A stretch of DNA of 21,975 nt from Bacteroidales bacterium UBA6828 (GCA_002452095.1 DKEG01000024.1:6801-28775), one strand, 5' to 3'. Positions 13,766 through 21,975 are shown, counted from the first letter of the stretch. Notes: generated from the letters alone by a model not told the origin. Translations and numbers: made by a program.

Positions 13766-15118
13766 TTACTCAATCACTTGCCCTTGTGCATTGTAGCGGA
13801 TGCCATCGCGGATGATGATGAGTTGTCCGTCAATGATGGTCTTCGTTGTCTCGGGAAGGGTGTTTACATCCATAATTGATGTAGAAGTACCATTTTTCCA
13901 AGCATAGACGTTGTCGATAAATACTGTCTTAACGCCTGTAAATCCGTCAAACTTCATCCAACGAAGGTTGTTCAACTTGTCTGCGGAAAGTCCACTCAGC
14001 GGTAGGTCTACCGATACCCATTTACCACTTTCGAGTGCTCCCATTTCGCCTAATCTGTCATCATTTATCAGCACGACACCGCCTACACAAGTCTCGCTCA
14101 GCCACAAATCGAAATGGAGTTTCTCCATAGCGGTAAGGTCCAATCCTTTGTTTGTACCGTCATTGAATCCGTCAGCAGCAATAATTGCATCGTCGCCATC
14201 ATTACTGTTGCCCCAAATAATCACGTTGGAGGTCATATTATATACATAATAGTGATTACCTTCCACTTCAATTTCTTGTCCCAATGTGCTTCCCCAGTTG
14301 TCTGTACGGAAACCATGTGCAAGAGCCGATGTATATGTATCCGAATAGATAGAACGGACATTTGCTTGGTCATGAGTCGGGGCGGCAGGAGCAGCAGGAT
14401 AATCCAATGTCTTTACATCAGTTACAGTAGCCGAATTGGCGGATACATTGCCAGCCGCATCTTTGGCGGTAACAACAAATGTATAGGTGGTGCCAGCCGT
14501 AAGACCGGTAACGATGATATTTCCGTCGTTGGGCGTAAAATCTTTGTCCACTCCATTTGCGACAACATGGTAACGCTTTACTGCTACATTATCAGTAGCA
14601 GTTACCGCTAATGTAATGGAGGAATAAGTAGCCGATACAAACGTAGCCGTTCCCATTACAGGAGCCTCTTCATCGGCAGGACCTTCTGCACAATTCGCCG
14701 TCCAGTCGATGTCGGTGATTGCTGCCAGATTGAATTCCACCAAATCCCGAGCAGTACCTCCAGTTTTTTGGAAGCAAATATAGTTGCCATACAGATTAGT
14801 AGGTACAGAACTTTCTGAAGCAGTCGTAAATTCGTAAGTAGCCGTTGTACCATCTGAAGATATTAGCCAATTCTCCTTCTCGAAATTAATGCCAGCACCT
14901 TCCGTTTGATTGACACCGCAACCAATGTTGAAGGCTGCGGTAAATACCAATTCACCTTGTGCGATCAGTTCTACCTCATAGGAATTTCCGGATACGTGTT
15001 TAAGGGAAAGTAAGGCTGTTCCATCTGCTGCTTCGAGCGGTTCTTTGCAATACTGAGTTGCTGCAAACATTGATACAGACAATAATGCCGTAGCAATAAA
15101 AGAAAAGATTTTTTTCAT
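13766..15118 (-). CDS. Secreted protein: TQYC domain, FN3 and carbohydrate-binding-like domain
   Basis: This 450-aa protein has a signal peptide ending near MFA/ATQYC (residue ~19). Residues 20-145 match in layout the N-terminus of the 9834-13484 protein (TQYC, then a beta-rich stretch, then DIDWTANCA, which parallels DIEWGTCGD there). Residues 150-240 are a FN3 domain (DNVAVKRYHVVANG, GLTAGTTYTFVVTAKDAAGN). Residues 255-410 are a jelly-roll-like domain (IYSDTYT near its start, TVFIDNVYAWK at its end), also found in the 8236-9348 protein. The tail IIDGQLIIIRDGIRYNAQGQVIE is the same as in that protein. It lies 35 bases after GH3, in its operon, and ends at the hairpin 13695-13733. It is probably a secreted or surface glycan-binding partner of the GH3 enzyme. 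Confidence 0.75.
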   Translation of the reverse strand: MKKIFSFIATALLSVSMFAATQYCKEPLEAADGTALLSLKHVSGNSYEVELIAQGELVFTAAFNIGCGVNQTEGAGINFEKENWLISSDGTTATYEFTTASESSVPTNLYGNYICFQKTGGTARDLVEFNLAAITDIDWTANCAEGPADEEAPVMGTATFVSATYSSITLAVTATDNVAVKRYHVVANGVDKDFTPNDGNIIVTGLTAGTTYTFVVTAKDAAGNVSANSATVTDVKTLDYPAAPAAPTHDQANVRSIYSDTYTSALAHGFRTDNWGSTLGQEIEVEGNHYYVYNMTSNVIIWGNSNDGDDAIIAADGFNDGTNKGLDLTAMEKLHFDLWLSETCVGGVVLINDDRLGEMGALESGKWVSVDLPLSGLSADKLNNLRWMKFDGFTGVKTVFIDNVYAWKNGTSTSIMDVNTLPETTKTIIDGQLIIIRDGIRYNAQGQVIE

Positions 15119-15153
15119 AAGACTTAATTTTTATGGTTAGTAAATTTGTTTGT

Positions 15154-17454
15154 TTATAATTCATTGGTCAATGTGAAACGGACGGGTGTGCCTTCGGAGG
15201 AAGAGGGGGCTATCCAGAGGAGGAAGTCGCCCGGTTCGGCGGAGCGGGTGTAGGCACCGTCGGCACCGAGGGTGATGCCAGAAGCGAGGTGCCAGTAGGC
15301 GAGGTCGTCCTCGGTGAGTGTGAACGAGATGTCGCGGCTTTCACCTGCGGGGATAGCGATGCGGTCGAAGCCTTTGAGTTCGCGCACGGGGCGTGTGAGC
15401 GAGCCGACGAGGTCGCGGATATAGAGTTGCGGCACAGCGACGGCATCGGTGTTGCCCGTATTGCGAATGGTGCAAGTGGCGGTAAGAGACTGCGGCTTGC
15501 CTATATGCAGAACAGTGTCGGAGAGGACGACGGGGCTGTATTCAAAGGTGGTGTAGGTGAGTCCGTAGCCGAAGGGGAAGAGCGGTTGGTCGCCATACTC
15601 GAGCCAATAACTGGATTCGCCGAGGGAGAACTGCGGTGCACCGACGGGTATCTGGTCGATAAGGACAGGGTGCGAGGTGGGACGGCCGGTGTTCTTCTTG
15701 TTGTAGTACATCGGGATTTGCCCGACGGCTTGCGGGAAGGTCATCGGCAGGCGTCCCGAGGGAGCAACTACGCCCGTGAGGAGGTTAGCCAATGCGGGCC
15801 CTTGCATAGTGCCGCCATGGAAAGCATAGAGGACTGCGTCTGCAAGAGCGGTTTCCTCGCCGATACAGAGCGGACGCCCTGCCAGAACGGTGAGGACGAG
15901 GGGTTTGCCTGTGGCTTTGAGGGCTTTCAACTGGGCAGTTTGGTCACCGGGGAGGTTGAGATGGGCACGGCAGCGGGCTTCGCCGGAAAGAATACTTTCC
16001 TCGCCGCCGAAATAAAGAATAATGTCGGCTTGCTTTGCCTTTTGAACTAACTCTTTTATGTTGCTCGGGCTGACCTCACGCGACCAGTGCTTGCCGGTCT
16101 GCTCGATGAGACGGATTTTGCCCTCTTTTGCCAATGCACGGAAAGCCATCAGCGGGGTGATAGTCATCGAATCGACCTTGTCGAAGCACCAAGTGCCGTT
16201 CTGGTCGTGCTGAGAATTAGCGAGAGGACCGCAGATGAGGATAGTTGAGCGTTGAGTGTTGAGTGTTGAGTGCAGTTGAGAGTTGGGAGTTGAGAGAGGG
16301 AGAATGCCGTTGTTTTTGAGAAGGACGGCGGATTCTTCGGCGGCACGTTGGGCGGCTGCGAGGGCAGCAGGGGTGAAATAGGCGGGAGTATCGACAGCGC
16401 AATAGGGATTGTCGAACAAGCCGAGACGAAACTTGAGACGGAGGATGTCGCGCACACAAGCGTTGATTTGTTCCTCACTTACTTTGCCGCTCTCAACAAG
16501 TTCCTTGAGGTACAAGGGATAGCCATGTCCCTCCATATCCATTTCCATTTGGGCATTGATACTGAGGAGCGTAGCCTCTTTGAGGTCGGCACAGTTGCCG
16601 TGGGCAATCATATTCGCCGACGACGCCCAGTCGGACACAAGCATACCATCATAGTGCCACTCGTTGCGGAGAATGTCCACATTGAGATGGCGGTTCGCCG
16701 AAGCAGGCACGCCGTTGATGTCGTTGAAAGAGCACATGATAGTGGCACTCCCCGCATCAAGGGCAGCCTTGAAGGGCGGGAGGTAGGTCTCACGGAGTTG
16801 CACCTCGGGAATCCACGTGGTGTTGTAGTCGCGTCCGCTCTCACTGGCACCATAGCCGGCGAAGTGTTTGACACAGGCAGCAAGGTGAATACGGTCGCTT
16901 GTGCTGTCCGAATACTGGTAACCGCGGACGCAAGCGGCACCCATGACAGAGGCGAGGTAGGTGTCCTCACCATAGCCCTCGGCGACACGTCCCCAGCGGG
17001 GGTCGCGCGAGACATCGACCATAGGGGAGAACGTCCAGCGGAGACCTGCTTGGATAGCCTCGTCGGCAGTGAGACGGGCAGCCTCTTCCACCAAAGCGGG
17101 GTCGAAAGTAGCCGCCTGACCGAGCGGAATAGGATAGATAGTATGGAAGCCGTGAATGATGTCGCGTGCAAAGATCATAGGGATACCGAGACGTGTCTCT
17201 TCGACAGCAATACGCTGGTAGTGGTTAGCCTCTGCACCCACGCTATTGAGCATAGAACCTGCGCCATTGCGCACCTGATTCTCAAGGTCATCGGATATCC
17301 AACCGCCACAGACCTGGGTCATCTGACCAATCTTCTCTTCGAGAGTCATCTGCGCAAGGAGACGGTCGATTTGCTGCTCAGTGGAGTCTTGAGGTTGGCA
17401 AGACAATAACAGAGCGGAGAGGCTCAGTAGCAAGACTAATTTATAGGACTTCAT
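15154..17454 (-). CDS. GH3 beta-glucosidase, lipoprotein
   Basis: This 766-aa protein resembles the BglX-type family 3 enzymes that remove terminal beta-linked glucose (or xylose) from oligosaccharides in the periplasm. A lipoprotein signal ends in LLLSC with Cys19. Motifs: DIIHGFHTIYPIPLGQA (98-114), DPRWGRVAEGYGED (151-164), CVKHFAGYG (194-202), the nucleophile Asp275 in LVSDW, and a likely acid/base Glu492 in LSGEARCRAHLNLPGDQ. The C-terminal part (about 690-760) is FN3-like. Residues 388-403 (TPNSQLHSTLNTQR, after ILPLS and before STILICGP) do not belong to the family and are translated from a 7-bp repeat (16244-16295). The start is ATG 17454, 10 bases after the GH94-like stop, so the two are in one operon. 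Substrate: beta-glucan-derived sugar is likely but not proven. Confidence 0.92.
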   Translation of the reverse strand: MKSYKLVLLLSLSALLLSCQPQDSTEQQIDRLLAQMTLEEKIGQMTQVCGGWISDDLENQVRNGAGSMLNSVGAEANHYQRIAVEETRLGIPMIFARDIIHGFHTIYPIPLGQAATFDPALVEEAARLTADEAIQAGLRWTFSPMVDVSRDPRWGRVAEGYGEDTYLASVMGAACVRGYQYSDSTSDRIHLAACVKHFAGYGASESGRDYNTTWIPEVQLRETYLPPFKAALDAGSATIMCSFNDINGVPASANRHLNVDILRNEWHYDGMLVSDWASSANMIAHGNCADLKEATLLSINAQMEMDMEGHGYPLYLKELVESGKVSEEQINACVRDILRLKFRLGLFDNPYCAVDTPAYFTPAALAAAQRAAEESAVLLKNNGILPLSTPNSQLHSTLNTQRSTILICGPLANSQHDQNGTWCFDKVDSMTITPLMAFRALAKEGKIRLIEQTGKHWSREVSPSNIKELVQKAKQADIILYFGGEESILSGEARCRAHLNLPGDQTAQLKALKATGKPLVLTVLAGRPLCIGEETALADAVLYAFHGGTMQGPALANLLTGVVAPSGRLPMTFPQAVGQIPMYYNKKNTGRPTSHPVLIDQIPVGAPQFSLGESSYWLEYGDQPLFPFGYGLTYTTFEYSPVVLSDTVLHIGKPQSLTATCTIRNTGNTDAVAVPQLYIRDLVGSLTRPVRELKGFDRIAIPAGESRDISFTLTEDDLAYWHLASGITLGADGAYTRSAEPGDFLLWIAPSSSEGTPVRFTLTNEL
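16244..16295. repeat. 7-bp repeat array inside the GH3 gene
   Basis: The plus strand shows seven units of GTTGAGT/GTTGAGA type, four in a row, then GCA, then three more. It encodes about 17 residues of Ser/Asn/Gln/Leu-rich sequence between the conserved ILPLS and ILICGP segments, in a surface loop between the two GH3 domains. The reading frame is kept. Confidence 0.85.
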
Positions 17455-17464
17455 AATATATCAA

Positions 17465-20400
17465 TTATTTCTTGATGTTTACGATTACTTGTTTGATTTG
17501 GTTGTCGCGGGCAAAGATGTGGCGGGCAAGAGAATGCGCAATGCATAATGCGCAATGCGTAATGGTACCGTCGGACAGTTCGATGTCTATACCCTCTGTG
17601 TCGGCAAGGCGATAGACGAAAGGCGTTTGGCAGTAAGTGAAACGCAGTTCGCCACGGAGGAACTCCTCGGGGCGAAGCATTGCCGTTTGGATATGTATCT
17701 CGCCATTGACGACGTGCAGACCAAGTTCAAAGAAACGGGAGATGATATCCTCTTTCACCTGACCGGTCATTCCCGGCTGCTGGCAGCCCAGCATTGTAGG
17801 TGTATGAGAATAGGCATCAAACGGGAATGAGCCATATTCGGCAGGGGACTTGTGGGCACCGATACCCTCCTGCACAGCAGCATAGTGGGCTTTGAGACGG
17901 TCGATAGTGGCGGCGTCTGCACCAGTGTCAAGGGCGGTTTGGATATTCTCACCGATAGCGACAAGGAGTTTGCTGACCATGTGCCAATAGACGCACCCCA
18001 AGCCCTCGTACTTGTAGAATGTACCCGAGCGACCGGTAAAGGCATGGTGGTTGAACATACGCTCATAGAGGTCAAGCAGTTGCTGCCGTTCTTCCGCACT
18101 GATGGTCTCCTGCGAAGCGTCGATAGCACGGGCAAGGAAGTCGGCATTGTTGAAACCTGCATTGAAGTGCACCCCACCCTCGCAGTCCTGAACAAGGATG
18201 TCCGTAGCGTGGTCAGCCAAGAGACGTTGTACTACGGGCAAGGTCAGAGCGTCCGCAGGGAGGTTGTTCTTCTCCAAGAATGAGGGTCGGCGACGGTTCG
18301 GGTAAAGCATATAACTGCGTTGGTCAGGGCGGTAGAGAGCCGACTGACGCATTGCGTCAAGGAGGTCTGCCGCCTCGGCAGGCAACAGGATGCCTGCGGA
18401 GAGGACTGCCACCTGACCTTCGAGCATCTCGTATAAAGGAGTGAGCAGGACTCCCCCCGTCCCCCTCTTGGACACCCCACTGCACGCTGCTTGTGGGGAC
18501 CCCGCAGCAGAGGGGGATGTGGTAAAGGATACCAAGTTGTAGGCGTGGTAAAGTCCGTCAGGGCGTTTGTTGATGGCGATGGAGGCGTCTATATAGGTCT
18601 GTACTTTGGTAAGGAATTGGAGCAGGAGGTCTGTCGATAGTTCTACCTTTTCGCCTGAATGACCGGCATAGACGGCATTGCGGTAGGTCTCGCCGGCACG
18701 CCCTACGGTGTCGATAAAGGTGCGGCGAGTCTCATCGGTGAACGAGAGAGGTTTGCCTGCACGCTCCATGTCGTGTGCGGCAAAGGCACCCAATATATCA
18801 CGCAGGAAGACAACGACCTCTTTGGAGAGTGCATACGAAGCGTCCACACCTGTATATAGTTGCTGCAAGAACGCCACGAAACGACGTATATAACAGAGCG
18901 TTACCATCGAGGTACCATATCCGACAAGGGCATTGTTGGCATCGTTCCACTCGGGACGGAGGGTGTTCAACCATATACCCGCCTCGGGGATGAAGTTGCT
19001 CAGTTTGGTGAGCAGGGTAACGAGAATCTTCTCGGTGAATGTAACCAACAAAGGTTGGTTGTGCTTTATATCTAGCACAAGGCGTGCATCCTGTCCGTAG
19101 GTGGGCAGGAGAGCGAGGATATGCTTGTGCAGGTCGGTATCGAAACAGATAGAGTCTTTGGGGTTCGCCACTATCTCATCGTAAGAACGGAAGCGGTACG
19201 GCACATTGGCAAAAGCAAACTCACGGTTGCCGAGCATCTCGCGTAGGACAGAGGGGTCGTGCGCGAAACTGAGTTCGAGCAGACGACAGAGATAGATAAT
19301 CTGGTGGTCGCCCCAATAGCCGATGTTCGACCACGGGTTCTCGGGCTCAATGACCTCCCAGTCGATGCCCTCGGAGGTTACTTTGTAGGGGTTGTAGCCG
19401 TCCACGGTAGTGGCATTGAGGAACTTGGCTATGATACCGTTGACATAGTCGGGATAAGAGAGCGAGAGTGCTTCCCAGTTCTGGAATATGTCGCGCCAGT
19501 TGCCCTGATAGGAGATGAGACGCTTGCCGTTCCGGTCGTTGACACGAATATCAAACATATTCCATGGTCGGCTCGGGTCTCCGTGTCGGCGGGAGAAAGT
19601 GAGCGGCAAGTACTCCATAAAGAGACGGTGCAGTTGGTGGTCCTGCTGCGCAAGCACGAGTTCCTCAAGGCGGTTGTACGTCAGTTTCTCGGGGAGCCCG
19701 CCAAGGAAGCCGCGGTATTGCTCTGCAAGGGCGTGATTGAAGATGTCTATATGTTTGGCAAACGCCCGTGTATCAATCGTATAGTTGTCGCAATAGAAGC
19801 CTCCACGCATGGTATTGAAAAGCGTGTTGGCGAAATGGCGTGCCATACCTGCTTCGTCGGCTGTCTGCTGGATACCGTCGTTCTGCCCGACGATAGCACG
19901 GAGGGTGTCGGTGGCTTGGGCTATGGCATTTTCTATCTGTGCGGTAGCGTCCGGCTGCCGCATAAAACGCAGACTGCTACGCACCTGCGCCGCATCCTGC
20001 ATGACATCGCAGATGTTGTACCATGTATGGGAGTCACCTGCGTTGAGGGTTTGTTTGGTATGTGCAAAGACAGCCCCGCGCACACCTTTGGACTCGGGTT
20101 CGGCTGCTATGGGTTCGCCTTTGCGGAAGGCATCCAGTTGGCGGGAGGAGGTGAGGTATTCGGCGTTGTGCAAGCCTAAAGTGTATATACTGTTGCAACG
20201 GAGGGACTCACTCGGTTCGGCTCTATCGACAAGGATGGCTTCCATGCGGAACAAGACCATACCCGTGCCTGCCACCTGTTCGGTTTTCTTGTAGGCATCG
20301 ACAAGGGTGGAGAACACGTTCTGTGTTTTCTGCTCCACGCCTGACGGCATCACGTTCTGCAAGCCGTCCAACATCTCTATCTCTATGGGTTGGTCGGTGT

Positions 20401-20905
20401 CGTTGTGGAGCATCGCGCGGCGTACCCAACCGAAACGGTCGGCTGCCGTCCACAGGTAGGAGAAAGTCAGTCCGAGGTCGAGGTTCTGCTCGATAAAGAG
20501 CAACTTGTTGCCTGTGACGGATTTGGCAATGCTGCGACGGAGAGAGTATAGCCCCATGTAGCGGTCGGAGAAGGGTTCCCAAGGGACTCCCCCCAGCCCC
20601 CTCTTCGGAGAGGGGGAGGTTGCAGTATCGGACATAGATGCTATTCTGATGAGGGTTTTGGTGCCGGTGTGCTCGTAGTTCTCGGTGACTTTGTCGTCGG
20701 TGTAGTAGGGGAAGAGGACTTGCTCGGGATTGCGGCGACCACAGGTGAGACCGCCCGTGGAGGATATGTACATCCAGAGGTCGGTATCACTGGCAAGACT
20801 GATAAAGAACGGCTGCATTTGGTCGTAGTTCTCTATCAGGTAGTACTTTTCGCCGTTGATAGTCAGGTAGCGTCCTGCTACACTCGTATTTTCTGTTGCG
20901 TTCAT
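17465..20905 (-). CDS. Large (alpha/alpha)6-barrel GH94-like enzyme, cytoplasmic
   Basis: About 1146 aa from ATG 20905 (MNATENTSVAGRYLT). The frame runs on to 20980 but the added residues come from a palindrome. The N-terminal half looks like the GH94 beta-sandwich (KYYLIENYDQMQPFF, TGGLTCGRRNPEQVLF, GLYSLRRSIAKS). The later part is helical (NPWSNIGYWGDHQIIYLCRLLEL, then RPEWNDANNALVGYG with Trp653 and Asp655, like the WND catalytic signature). This suggests a cellobiose-phosphorylase-like or debranching-type enzyme acting on imported oligosaccharides. It has no signal peptide. Three repeat-derived inserts are translated in frame at residues 92-108, 796-820 and 1115-1125. It lies between the GPH transporter (154 bases upstream) and GH3 (10 bases downstream). 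Hydrolase versus phosphorylase and the substrate are unresolved. A generic amylo-glucosidase relative is the alternative. Confidence 0.6.
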   Translation of the reverse strand: MNATENTSVAGRYLTINGEKYYLIENYDQMQPFFISLASDTDLWMYISSTGGLTCGRRNPEQVLFPYYTDDKVTENYEHTGTKTLIRIASMSDTATSPSPKRGLGGVPWEPFSDRYMGLYSLRRSIAKSVTGNKLLFIEQNLDLGLTFSYLWTAADRFGWVRRAMLHNDTDQPIEIEMLDGLQNVMPSGVEQKTQNVFSTLVDAYKKTEQVAGTGMVLFRMEAILVDRAEPSESLRCNSIYTLGLHNAEYLTSSRQLDAFRKGEPIAAEPESKGVRGAVFAHTKQTLNAGDSHTWYNICDVMQDAAQVRSSLRFMRQPDATAQIENAIAQATDTLRAIVGQNDGIQQTADEAGMARHFANTLFNTMRGGFYCDNYTIDTRAFAKHIDIFNHALAEQYRGFLGGLPEKLTYNRLEELVLAQQDHQLHRLFMEYLPLTFSRRHGDPSRPWNMFDIRVNDRNGKRLISYQGNWRDIFQNWEALSLSYPDYVNGIIAKFLNATTVDGYNPYKVTSEGIDWEVIEPENPWSNIGYWGDHQIIYLCRLLELSFAHDPSVLREMLGNREFAFANVPYRFRSYDEIVANPKDSICFDTDLHKHILALLPTYGQDARLVLDIKHNQPLLVTFTEKILVTLLTKLSNFIPEAGIWLNTLRPEWNDANNALVGYGTSMVTLCYIRRFVAFLQQLYTGVDASYALSKEVVVFLRDILGAFAAHDMERAGKPLSFTDETRRTFIDTVGRAGETYRNAVYAGHSGEKVELSTDLLLQFLTKVQTYIDASIAINKRPDGLYHAYNLVSFTTSPSAAGSPQAACSGVSKRGTGGVLLTPLYEMLEGQVAVLSAGILLPAEAADLLDAMRQSALYRPDQRSYMLYPNRRRPSFLEKNNLPADALTLPVVQRLLADHATDILVQDCEGGVHFNAGFNNADFLARAIDASQETISAEERQQLLDLYERMFNHHAFTGRSGTFYKYEGLGCVYWHMVSKLLVAIGENIQTALDTGADAATIDRLKAHYAAVQEGIGAHKSPAEYGSFPFDAYSHTPTMLGCQQPGMTGQVKEDIISRFFELGLHVVNGEIHIQTAMLRPEEFLRGELRFTYCQTPFVYRLADTEGIDIELSDGTITHCALCIAHSLARHIFARDNQIKQVIVNIKK
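17533..17560. repeat. 14-bp tandem repeat inside the GH94-like gene
   Basis: AATGCGCAATGCAT and AATGCGCAATGCGT stand in tandem. The translation HCALCIAHSLA breaks the sequence near the C-terminus (residues about 1115-1125) just after SDGTIT. From general knowledge this motif type is often intergenic in Bacteroidales. Confidence 0.8.
18449..18520. repeat. GC-rich palindromic element inside the GH94-like gene, long form
   Basis: GACTCCCCCCGT precedes an 8-bp stem CCCCCTCT (18461-18468) / AGAGGGGG (18509-18516). The stem is identical to that of the copy at 20585, but here the loop is 40 bases with its own inner hairpin. It is read in the same frame as the other copy: both give TSPS...KRGxGGV. 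Confidence 0.85.
20585..20620. repeat. GC-rich palindromic element inside the GH94-like gene, short form
   Basis: GACTCCCCCCAG is followed by CCCCCTCT-TCGG-AGAGGGGG (20597-20616). It is translated as TSPSPKRGLGGV (residues about 96-107), between the strand ending RIASMSD and the conserved WEPFSDRYMGLYS. It is related to the intergenic copies at 1591 and 1965. Confidence 0.85.
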
Positions 20906-20939
20906 TGCTAATGTAGTTTCTGTTTCAGTATTACTCTTT

Positions 20940-20960
20940 GACGACGCGAGCCGCGTCGTC
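20940..20960. repeat. GC-rich palindrome upstream of the GH94-like gene
   Basis: GACGACGCG-AGC-CGCGTCGTC is a perfect 9-bp stem. It is nearly identical to 7752-7770. It would form a hairpin in the leader of the GH94-like gene, 35 bases before its ATG, and explains the false N-terminal extension of that frame. Confidence 0.8.
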
Positions 20961-20988
20961 CCCCAGCAAAGCATCTGCATTTACTCGG

Positions 20989-21043
20989 TATCCACCCGTT
21001 ATCCACTCGTTATCCACTCGGGAATCACCTACTAATCACCTAC
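20989..21043. repeat. 11-bp tandem array (tatccactcgt / taatcacctac)
   Basis: Three units of TATCCACYCGT type (20989-21021) run without a break into two units of the different motif RAATCACCTAC type (21022-21043), all 11 bases. It lies in the 154-base gap between the transporter and the GH94-like gene. Confidence 0.85.
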
Positions 21044-21059
21044 TCTTTTAAGCATTAAG

Positions 21060-21975
21060 TTATTGCTCTGCTATACGGCGTTCTTCCAACTCTTTTTTCA
21101 TAATCTCCAGCGTAGGCTTGTCGATATTGTAGAAAGCGAGGAGGATAGCACACGAAGCATAGAGGACACCGGGGACTATACCGAATAGGATATGGATAGT
21201 GGACATAATCTCGGGAACCGCCTGTATCTCGGAAGTGGTCATAGTAGCCGGATCAAAGCCCACATTACTCATAATAGCCCCCAGGATAGCGGCACCGATG
21301 GACCAACCTATCTTCTGTGCAAAGACCGCGGCAGAGAGACAAAGCCCCGTAGTGCGGCGGTTGAACTTCCAGTCGCCATAGTCCGCCGCATCGGCAAGCA
21401 TAGTCCAGAGAAGCGAGATAGCGGGGGCATAGGAGATTTTGGCAAGGCAGTTGAAGACATTGACCAGCACAAAATCGGTGCCTGCAAAAAAGAGCATACA
21501 GAAGAAGAAACCCGACAGGAGTGAGCAGGCGATATAGAGGTTACGCCCGCCATAGCGTGCAACAAGGGGTTTGGTGAACGGGATGGCGATGATAAGAGCA
21601 ACCGTACCCAAGAGGTTGAACAACTGGCTTTTGGACTCGGCATCACAGAAATACTTGAAATAGTAGGTGGCGGAGATGTTCTGGATAGCGAACATCACAA
21701 ACGACACAATACCTACCAGCGTAAGCACCACCCACGGGCGGTTTTGGAAAAGCGAGCCAAAATCACGGAAGAGGTTGGCATCCTGCTTGGCAGCGGGAGC
21801 GACACGTTCGCGCGTGGAGAAGAACGTACAAAACAGCAGCACCACGCTAATCAAACCGAAAACAGCCACGAGACAACGGAAACCGTACCGGTAGGCACTG
21901 CTGACCAAAGCGGCATTACCGGCAGAAGTCTCGGCAAAGAGTTTGCGTGCTTCGTCGTTTGCCATAGTGGAATAG
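21060..21975 (-). CDS. GPH-family sugar:cation symporter (MFS), 5' end missing
   Basis: The frame stays open to the window edge, so the protein is cut at its N-terminus. About 305 residues are visible, roughly the C-terminal two thirds. Several membrane helices are clear (CLVAVFGLISVVLLFCTFF, WVVLTLVGIVSFVMFAI, LIIAIPFTKPLV). The family-typical SLLWTMLADAADYGDWKFNRRTTGL with its Asp/Arg pattern, and KIGWSIGAAILGAIMSNVGF, place it in the glycoside-pentoside-hexuronide group (MelB/XynB-transporter relatives). It would import mono- or oligosaccharides into the cytoplasm with a cation. The following genes (GH94-like, GH3) suggest a beta-glucoside or similar substrate. It is the first visible gene of the operon. 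The C-terminus is charged (IMKKELEERRIAEQ). Confidence 0.92.
   Translation of the reverse strand, partial: YSTMANDEARKLFAETSAGNAALVSSAYRYGFRCLVAVFGLISVVLLFCTFFSTRERVAPAAKQDANLFRDFGSLFQNRPWVVLTLVGIVSFVMFAIQNISATYYFKYFCDAESKSQLFNLLGTVALIIAIPFTKPLVARYGGRNLYIACSLLSGFFFCMLFFAGTDFVLVNVFNCLAKISYAPAISLLWTMLADAADYGDWKFNRRTTGLCLSAAVFAQKIGWSIGAAILGAIMSNVGFDPATMTTSEIQAVPEIMSTIHILFGIVPGVLYASCAILLAFYNIDKPTLEIMKKELEERRIAEQ

Overview
The window looks like a chromosome segment of a Bacteroidales-type bacterium (phylum Bacteroidota). The evidence is a TTG/TAnnTTTG-type promoter before the first gene, A-rich gene leaders with few Shine-Dalgarno sequences, a C-terminus resembling a type IX secretion sorting domain, secreted proteins with F5/8-type-C and SusE/F-like modules, a GPH-type sugar transporter, and GC-rich palindromic repeats of the kind common in these genomes. 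The genus cannot be fixed from the sequence alone.

Region A (1-5,500). A single plus-strand hotdog thioesterase faces a minus-strand cluster. Read 5' to 3' on the minus strand, the cluster encodes a Cys-rich precursor peptide with a twin-arginine leader (4782-5039), an unknown 81-aa protein, a radical SAM/SPASM peptide maturase, a second SPASM-like maturase lacking the radical SAM CX3CX2C motif, a ~90-aa CXXX-system protein, TatA and TatC. I read this as a CXXX-repeat ribosomal peptide (RiPP) system. The peptide would be modified in the cytoplasm and exported by a Tat translocase encoded in the same cluster. The linkage to tatAC, the twin-arginine precursor, the 81-aa gene and a hairpin enclosing the start codon of a 26-aa ORF are the parts that may be undescribed.

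Region B (5,040-6,400). A terminator, an unexplained GC-rich stretch and a possible 32-aa Cys/membrane ORF lead to a HepT/MntA (HEPN/nucleotidyltransferase) toxin-antitoxin pair.

Region C (6,415-21,975). This is a minus-strand carbohydrate-use locus. In transcription order it holds a GPH-family transporter (cut by the window edge), a large cytoplasmic (alpha/alpha)6-type GH94-like enzyme, a GH3 beta-glucosidase lipoprotein, three secreted proteins with carbohydrate-binding-like modules plus a small membrane protein, and galM. A plausible flow is surface binding, periplasmic cleavage by GH3, import by the GPH carrier, cytoplasmic processing and anomer interconversion by GalM. No SusC/SusD pair is visible in the window.

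Repeats run through everything. GC-rich palindromes and short tandem arrays occur between genes, and some sit in frame inside coding sequences: three in the GH94-like gene and one in GH3. At least four unrelated intergenic arrays share the same 11-bp period.
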